A stretch of 64,000 bases of DNA from Dichetophora obliterata (taxonomy: Eukaryota > Arthropoda > Insecta > Diptera > Sciomyzidae): assembly GCA_963920525.1 (NCBI GenBank), contig OY986439.1, forward strand, positions 31,689,819-31,753,818. Direction: 5' to 3'. Below the pieces are notes generated by a model. The model ran no database searches. It had not been told where the DNA came from and was given only the letters and a program-made list of their open reading frames with translations. Numbering within the stretch: the stretch's first letter is position 1; the number at the start of each line of letters is the position of its first letter. The position numbers were made by a program, and so were the translations under genes. Positions 51,001-60,000 of this stretch are shown one piece after another.

Positions 51001-54000
51001 ACCTATATCCACAAAGCTATTCGATATAACAATTTTGGGCTGTATAGGAAGTGCCACGCCCTCTTGATCACCCCTCATAGAATGTAATCAAATAAACTGC
51101 ATGTGTACATGGAGGTCGAATACCGAATACCAAAACTGTGCGACATATAACTCCAAATATATTCGATAACACAAATTTGGGTTGCATGGGAGGTGCCACT
51201 CCCCTTTTCCCTACGCCCATAAAATTTTACCAATGAAACTGCATGCGTAAATTTTGGTCAAATACTGAATTCCGATGCTGTGCGACCTATAACTCCAAAG
51301 CTATTTGATAGCACAAAGTTGGATTGTATGGGAAGTGTCACTCCCCTTTTTCCTACGCCCATAAAATGTAAGAAATGAAAGTGCATGTATAAATTTAGGT
51401 CGAATACTGATTTCTTACGCTGTCAACCTATAACTTCAAAGCAATTCGATATTGCAAATTTGGGATGTAAGGGAGATGTCAGGCCTCCCTGTCCAACGCC
51501 CATAAAAAAAAATCATTGAAACTGCATGTGTAAATTGAGGTCAAAAACTGAATTCCAAAGCTGAATTCCTATAAATTCAAAGCTATTCGATATCACCAAT
51601 TTGGGTTGTATGAGAGGTGTCCCTCCCCCTTGTCCAATTCCCATAAAATTTCATCACTGAAACGGTACGTCTAAATTGTGGTCGAATACCGAATTTCTAA
51701 GCTGTGCAACCCATAACGCTTTTCGATAACACAAATTGTTTTTATATTAATGGGAGGTAAAAGAAGGTGTGGCATTTCTTCTTAAACCATCTCGTACTCA
51801 AAGCAAAGCCACTTACAAAATTTGAGCTCAATCGGACCAATAGTTTCGGAGTATTGTGATATTTCCAAAAGTAGGCGTAGATGAAGTGTGACAACGCCCG
51901 TTTTTATTAAAGTTAGTGACAGTCATCATAAGAACTTATTTACCAAATTTTAATTTAATACGACCAAAACCTTCTTAAATATAGCATTTTTATTGATTTG
52001 TGGGCGATAAAAGGGGTACGGCATTACTTTTTTCCTAAACCTTTGCGTAGCAGTTACGAACAAACCAGTAGAAGGAAGTATCCTATTTGGTCTAGTCGTT
52101 TTCAAGTTTTAAGCATCCGAACAAATCACGATTCATTTTTATATGTACAGATATTGATTTGTGAGCGCTAAAACTGGGCGTGAAAACATTTATGTATCGT
52201 GACTGCCTCTTGGAGCACCTACACAGCAAGTTTCAGTATAAAAATGTGTAAAACTCCGGAATTGCCATGATTTCGAAAAAGTGAGCGTATATATATTGCG
52301 ACGAAAAAGTGATTTTTGTACAGTTACTGACAGTTACCATCTGAACAAAATGATAATATATTAGTTTTTACGATCGAAACCGTCTGATATATATCCCTTA
52401 TTTAGTTTGTGGTCGATAGCGCAAATTTGGCTTGTATGGGAGGAACCACGCCCCCTCGTCCAAACGTTACCAAACCTCACAGGTACAATCTATCTCCTCG
52501 GCAAACGTTGTTCTGCCACAGACCGCCTTACTGCCATACACGAAAATGTCAAGAAATGTCAAATATATTCACCATTTTCAGTACAGCTGCCGAAAGTAGC
52601 CATGTGCACTAAATAACCACATTTTAGTCTAATACGATCAAAACCGTGCGAAATATAGCATTTTTGTTGTTTTGCAAGCTGTAAAAAGGGGTGCGGTAAA
52701 ATATTTCCCTTGAGCCATCTCGTAATCGAAACAAATCGACTGCCCAAATTTCAGCTCAATTTAGGTTAAGCCTGGCGCACTTTACTTCACTGGACGCTAA
52801 CTCCCCGAAAAGTGAGTTTAACTAAAGTAGGGCAGGCCTATTTTTAGTGCACTTGCCGAGAGTAACCATATGTACTGAATTACAAAATTTTTGTCTAATA
52901 CGACCCAAACCGTTGAAATAAAACGTTTTCATTGGTTTTTGGGCGGTAAAAGGGGGGCGTGGAGACCAATTTTTAGTACAGTTGCTAACAGTAACCGTAC
53001 AAACTAAGCCAACATTTTAGCTCAATCAACACAGTAGTCAATTTTGATGGTTTCTTAAAAAGTGGGTGTGGCTATATAGCGATGACGCCCTTTTTTAGTA
53101 CAATTGCCGAAAGTAACCATACAAACTTAAGTATCATATGTTAGTCTCATACGGCCAAAACTGCATGAAATATAGCATTTTCACTGATTTGTGGGCGCAA
53201 AAGGGGGCGTGGAAACCAATTTTTCGTACAGTTACTGTCAGTAACTTCACAAACCAAAGTATCAAATTTAAGTCTTATACGACCAAAACCGTCTGAAATA
53301 AACCATTTTCATTTATTTGTGGGCGGTAAAAGGGGCGTGGAAACCCATTTTTAGGACAGTTGTCGACAGTAACCGTACATACTAAATTACAAAATTTTAG
53401 CCATATTCGACCCAAACCGACTGAAATATAACATTTTTATTGATTTGGGGGCGGTAAAAGGGGGGTGTGGCAAATTTGTTTCCTCAACCATCTCGTACCT
53501 GAAACAAATCGACTGCCAAAATTTCAGGTCAATCGGTTCAGTAGTTTTGGAGTCTATAGACATCACACAGCCAGACACACATCGTTTTGCTTTAAATATA
53601 TATAGATATTGATTTGTGGGCGTTAAAAGTGGGCGTGAAAATATTTATAAATTGTGTTCGTCTCTTGGAGCACCTAAACAGCAAGTTTCACTGTAAAAAT
53701 GTGCAGAACTCTGGAATTGCCATGATTTCGAAAAAGTGGGCGTATTTATATAACGACCACGCCCATTTTTTGTACAGTTACCGACAGTAACCATCTGAAC
53801 AAAATCACCAAATCTTAGTTTTTTACGATTGAAACCGTGAGATATTTTTCTTTTTTTTTTGTTTGTGATCGATGGAGCAAATTTGGCTTGTATGGGAGGT
53901 ACCACGCCCCCTTCTCCAATCGTTACTAAACCTCACAGGAACACTCTCAAGATGTGGCTTTATTTTCCCTGAAAATTTCATAAAGATCGGTTCAGCGGTT

Positions 54001-57000
54001 TTGGAGTCTATACGTGATATAGCCACATACCCACATACCCACATACCCACATACATACATCCATTTTTATATATATAGACTAGCTGAAACCCGGCGCGTT
54101 GCTGCCACTCTCCCTTGTCAAACGCCCATAAAATGTTATCAGTTAAACAGCATGTCTAAATTGAGGTCAAATACTGAAATCCGAGACTGTGCGACCTATA
54201 TCCACAAAGCTATTCGATATAACAATTTTGGGTTGTATAGGAAGTGCCACGCCCTATTGATCACCCCTCATAGAACGTAATCAATTAAACTGCATGTGTA
54301 CATGGAGGTGGAATACCGAATACCAAAACTGTTCGACATATAACTCCAAAACTATTCGATAACACAAATTTGTGTTGTATGGGAGGTGCCACTCCCCTTT
54401 CCCTACGCCCATAAAATTTTGCCAATGAAACTGCATGTGTAAATTGAGGTCGAATACCGAATTCCGAGGCTGAGTTACCTATAACTCCAAAGCTATTCGA
54501 TATCGCAAATTTGGGTTAAGTTGGTGGTGTCACACCTCCCCGACAAACTCTAAAAAAATTTATCAGTAAATCTGCATGCGTAAATTTTGGTCAAATACTG
54601 AATTCCGACGCTGTGCGACCTTGAACTCCAAAGCTATTCGATATCACAAATCTTTGTTGTATGGGAGGTGCCACTCCCCCTTGATCAACGCTCATAAAAT
54701 GTAATTAATAAAATTACATGTGTACAATGAGGTCCAATACTGAATTCAAAAACTGTGCGACCTATAATCCCAAAGATTATAGGTCGCTTGATATCTTTAA
54801 TTTGGGTTAAATAGGAGGTTTCACGCCCCCTTTTCGTACGCCCATAAAATTTAATTAATGAAACTGCATGTATAAATTGAGGGCGAATACTGAATTCTAA
54901 CGCTGTCAACCTATAACTTCAAAGCAATTCGATATCACCAATTTGGGTTGAATGAGAGGTGCCCCTCCTACTTGTCCAACTCCCATAAAATTGTATTACT
55001 GAAACGGTACGCTACACCTGCACAGCAAGTTTCACTATAAAAATGTGTAGAACTCCGGAATTGCCATTATTTCGAAAAAGTGGGAGTATATTTAATGCGA
55101 CCACGCCCATTTTTTGTACAGTTACTGACAGTAACTATCTGAACAAAGTTAATAAATCTTAGTTTTTACGATCGAAACCGTCTGATATATATCCTTTATT
55201 TGGTTTGTGGTCGATAGCGCAAATTTGGCTTGTATGGGAGGTACCACGCCCCCTCGTCCAAACGTTACCAAACCTCACAGGAACACTCACTCTCCTCGGC
55301 AGACATTGTTCTGCCACAGACCACCTTACTGCCATATACGAAAATGTCAAGAAATGCAAAATATATTCACCATTTCCAGTATAGCTGCCGAAAGTAGCCA
55401 TATGCACTAAATAACCAAATTTTAGTCTAATACGATCAAAACCGTGCGAAATGTTGCATTTTTGTTGTTTTGCAAGCGGTAAAAAGGGTGCGGGAAAATA
55501 TTTCCCTTGAACTATCTCGTAATCGAAACAAATCGACTGCCTAAATTTCAGCTCAATTTAGGTTAAGACTGGCGCACTTTACTTCACTCGACGCTAACTC
55601 CCTGAAAAGTGAGTTTAACTAAAGTGGGACAGGCCTATTTTTAGTGCACTTGCCGAGAGTAATTTTTGTCCAACACGATACAAACCGTTGAAATAAAACG
55701 TTTTCATTGGTTTGTGGGCAGTAAAAGGGGGGCGTGAAACCAATTTTTAGTACAGTTGCTGACAGTAACCGTACAAACTCAATTTTAATGATTTCTCAAA
55801 AAGTGGGTGTGGGTGTGGCTATATAGCGATGACGCCTTTGACGAAGTAGCCATACAAACTTAGGTATCACATGTTAGTCTCATACGGCCAAAACTGCTTG
55901 AAATATAGCATTTTCACTGATTTGTGGGCGCAAAAAGGGGGCGTGGAAACCAATTTTTCGTACAGTTACTGTCAGTAACTACACAAACCAAAGTACTAAA
56001 TTTAAGTCTTATACGACCAAAACCGTCTGAAATAAAGCATTTTCATTTCTTTGTGGGCGGTAAAAAGGGTCGTGGAAACCCATTTTAAGTACAGTTATCG
56101 ACAGTAACCGTACATACTACATTGCAAAATTTTAGCCTTATACGACCCAAACTGACTGAAATATAACAATTTTATTGATTTGGGGGCGGTAAAAGGGGAG
56201 GTGTGGCACATTTTTCCCCTCAACCATATCGTACCTGAAACAAATCGGCTGCCAAAATTTCAGGTCAATCGGTTTAGTAGTTTTGGAGTCTATAGACATC
56301 ACACAGCCAGACACACATCGTTTTGCTTTTTATATATATAGACATTGATTTGTGGGCGGTAAAAGTGGGCGTGAAAACATTTATATATAGTGACCGCCTC
56401 TTGGAGCACCTATACAGTAAGTTTCACTGTAAAAGTGTATAGAACTCTGGAATTGTCATGATTTCGAAAAAGTGGGTGTATTTATTTTACGACCACGCCC
56501 ATTTTTTGTACAGTTACCGACAGTAACCATCTGAACAAAATTACCAAATCTTAGTTTTTTTCGATTGAAACCGCCTGATATATATCCTTTTTTTGGTTTG
56601 TGATCGATGGAGCAAATTTGGCTTGTATGGGAGGTACCACGCCCCCTTCTCCAATCGTTACCAAACCTCACAGGAACACTCTCAAGATGTAGCTTTATTT
56701 TCCCTGAAAATTTCATAAAGATCGGTTCAGCGGTTTTGGAGTCTATACGTGATATAGCCACATACCCACATACCCACATACCCACATACCCACATACCCA
56801 CATACATACATCCATTTTTATATATAAGATTAAAATTTATTCTCAAATTAACATTTACATTTAGTTTTTTACAATTAAACATGTTTTTGGTTTCCATTCC
56901 AATAGTTTTTATATATTTTAAAGAAGTTTTTATGTCTTGCAATTTCCTTGCTAACTTGTAAACAGGTGATTTTAAGCAGTTTGACACTTTTACCATTTTT

Positions 57001-60000
57001 ACCAGAAGAAATTTCTCGGACTAAAACTTGCAACTTTTGACAGTGAGGGGAAATTTTTTACTCTCTCTACTGTACTCTGTAATGTAAAAGATAGTAAAAG
57101 CTATTTTTTCAAGTACGGGCATGCTTTTCGGACTTAAACCTGCAAAACTGGTAAATTGAACTTAAACTTTAGAGTACGGGAACAGACCTATTTTTTATTA
57201 ATTATTTTCACTAAAATTTAAATAACTTAATTATTTCTAATGCGATACTCACCATCATTATTTCAAAATGGTTCCAGTGAGTTACTGGCGGTTATCGTGA
57301 CAGCCAAAATATTTTGGGAATCGTCATAATATAGGTCAAGGTTAATTTTTAGTCGGTGGCATCGACACCTTTTTCTATGTGTAAACTCCCTCCCCCACCC
57401 CTCCCCACCGGCCTAATGTACAACCAACCATAAAAGTAATGTAATCGTTTACTTTGCAGGTGCCTCGGATGGTGTAGCTCATCTATTCACACCACGCTGG
57501 GAGACTCTACTTGATCCGGTTGTCTGGCTTGAAGCCGGCACACAGATATTCTTCTCACTAGGTCTGGCCTTTGGTGGCTTGATCGCCTTTAGCTCCTATA
57601 ATCCGGCAAATAATAACTGTTATCGAGACGCTATTCTGGTATCGATGACGAATTGTGGTACCTCGATGTTTGCTGGTGTTGTAGTGTTCTCGGTTATCGG
57701 TTTTAAGGCTACAGCAGTGTTTGATCACTGCAATGAAGAGCGCGACAATCTGATTGCCGCCAATATAACGCACAATTTGCCAATATGTGATCTTCAGAAA
57801 GAATTGGCCAATGTCGGTGTAAATCTTTTTGCAATAAAATTGTATGCTAAAACCTTCTTCTTTTTTAGAGTGCATCCGGCACCGGCTTGGCTTTTATCAT
57901 CTTCACCGAGGCAATCAATCAATTTCCGGGTGCTCAAATCTGGGCTGTGCTATTTTTCCTGATGCTCTTTACGCTTGGTATTGATTCGCAGTTTGGCACA
58001 CTTGAGGGTGTGGTAACATCGCTGGTGGACATGAAACTGTTTCCCAATATGCCCAAGGAGTATATCGTAGGGGTGAGCATTAGAAATGAGCTCCATCAGG
58101 AGCAAAGCTGACTTTATAAACATTTTCTTCACATTATTTTTTTATTAGGTGCTATGCCTAACCTGTTGCCTGATTTCCATGTGCTTTGCCAATGGCGCTG
58201 GTAGCTATATATTTCAGCTGATGGATAGTTTTGCTGGAAATTTTCCGCTGCTAATTATAGCGCTTTTTGAGTGCATCTCCATCAGTTATATTTATGGCGT
58301 GCGGAGGTGAGTCAAATCAACAGATCTTCGTCCGCGAATTCATTTGCTCCATACGTCATTTAAGTAAATGATACAATTTTGAGTTAACTGAACAGTAAAT
58401 GGGGCTAGAGGTCACAAAAAATTTCTGTTTAAAGGGATATTGAGCAAAATGGACACGAACTATCTCAGTTTCTGGAAGAGATAGCAAAAAATGGATTGCA
58501 GATTTGAAAAATTTGGTATCAAAAACAATTAACTCAAAATGGTCAAAATGGCTTATGTAGCACATGAATCCCCGAACGACTACACTGAACTAAAAAGGTA
58601 CATTATATTAATGAAAAGGTGTATTAATATCAATGAATTATTCATTGATTTTGGTCCAATGAACTGTGGTCATTGATTTCAATGAATTTTCTTCATACTT
58701 TAATGAATAGTTCATTAAACTTAGTGATTTTCAATGAACGGTTCCTTGAATATCAATGTACACTTCATTGAATTCAATGAACACGTTCATTAAAAAAAAT
58801 CCAAAGTTAATGATTTTTTCATTTCAATGAACTTTTCATTAAATTCAATGAACTTTTCATTAAATTCAATGTAAAGTTCATTGAATTCAATGTAAGGTTC
58901 ATTGAATTCAATGTTTAGTTCATTGAATTTAATGTATAGTTCATTGAATTTAATGTATAGTTCAATGAACCTTACATTGAATTCAATGTATTATAGTTGA
59001 ATTCAATGTATTATAGTTAATTGAATTCAATGTATAGTTTATTGAATTTAATGTATAGTTCATTGAATTAAATGTTTATTTCATTGAATTTAATGTATTA
59101 AGTTCATTGAATTTAATGTATTTAGTTTATTGGATTCAATGTACAGTTCATTAAATTTGATGTATTCAGTTCATTGAATTCCATGTATATTTGATTAAAT
59201 TTAATCTATTTAGTTTATTGGAATGAATGAATGAATCTATACATTAAATTCAACGAATTATTTGTTAATCCCTCTCTAAACATTTTTAAAATAAGGAAAT
59301 AATTACAATTTCAACAATATTTTTTTATTTTAAAGAGTCAATTAATATACAAATTTTCGAAGATTTTGAATAGTTCTTAAATTTATAAAAAAATAGACGG
59401 CAATAAACTCCCACACGAGAGTGCATGCCGCAGAATATTTTAATTGAAATAATTGAAAAATTTTAAAGCACACATCTACGGCTCTAATAAAACTAGCAAA
59501 TTGAAATTTTACACCATCCATGAACACATAAAGTTGTTGGAATGAGCAGAAGTTCTTCTCTCCAACAGCAAGGATTAATGGTTGAATATTTTCGACTTCC
59601 TGGATGCTGCTTCCAACAAAAACGAATGCCTCTTGGGAACTGGTAATTGTATGCTTTAGGAAAGTTTTTCTTCCAAAGTTGTCCTTACTGCATACTTTTT
59701 GAGTGGGCACCAAATACCCATGAAGGCTCCAAAGAAGCTTCATAGCAGTACTGTCTGGAAATATATTAATTGAAAAAAATAACTATTTATTTATTTAGCC
59801 TCGAGAAAAATTAAGCTTACCACTGTAATTAGTGAAATCTTCAATTTCTGCCAACTTGGCCCGCACAGCTTTATCTTTTATGTGGTTTTCTACCTTTAAA
59901 AATGTAAACATTTTTTGAAAGTGATGGCAGCAGTCACTTAAAATGCCAGGTATATTTCCTACTATTTACTAATACTAATAGGAATTCAACATATTCAAAT

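Noticed and set aside
53645..56864. Recurrent short frames in the modular repeat (for example [13 protein letters not shown])
   Set aside because: They recur because the modules recur. They lack start context, and frames occur on both strands.
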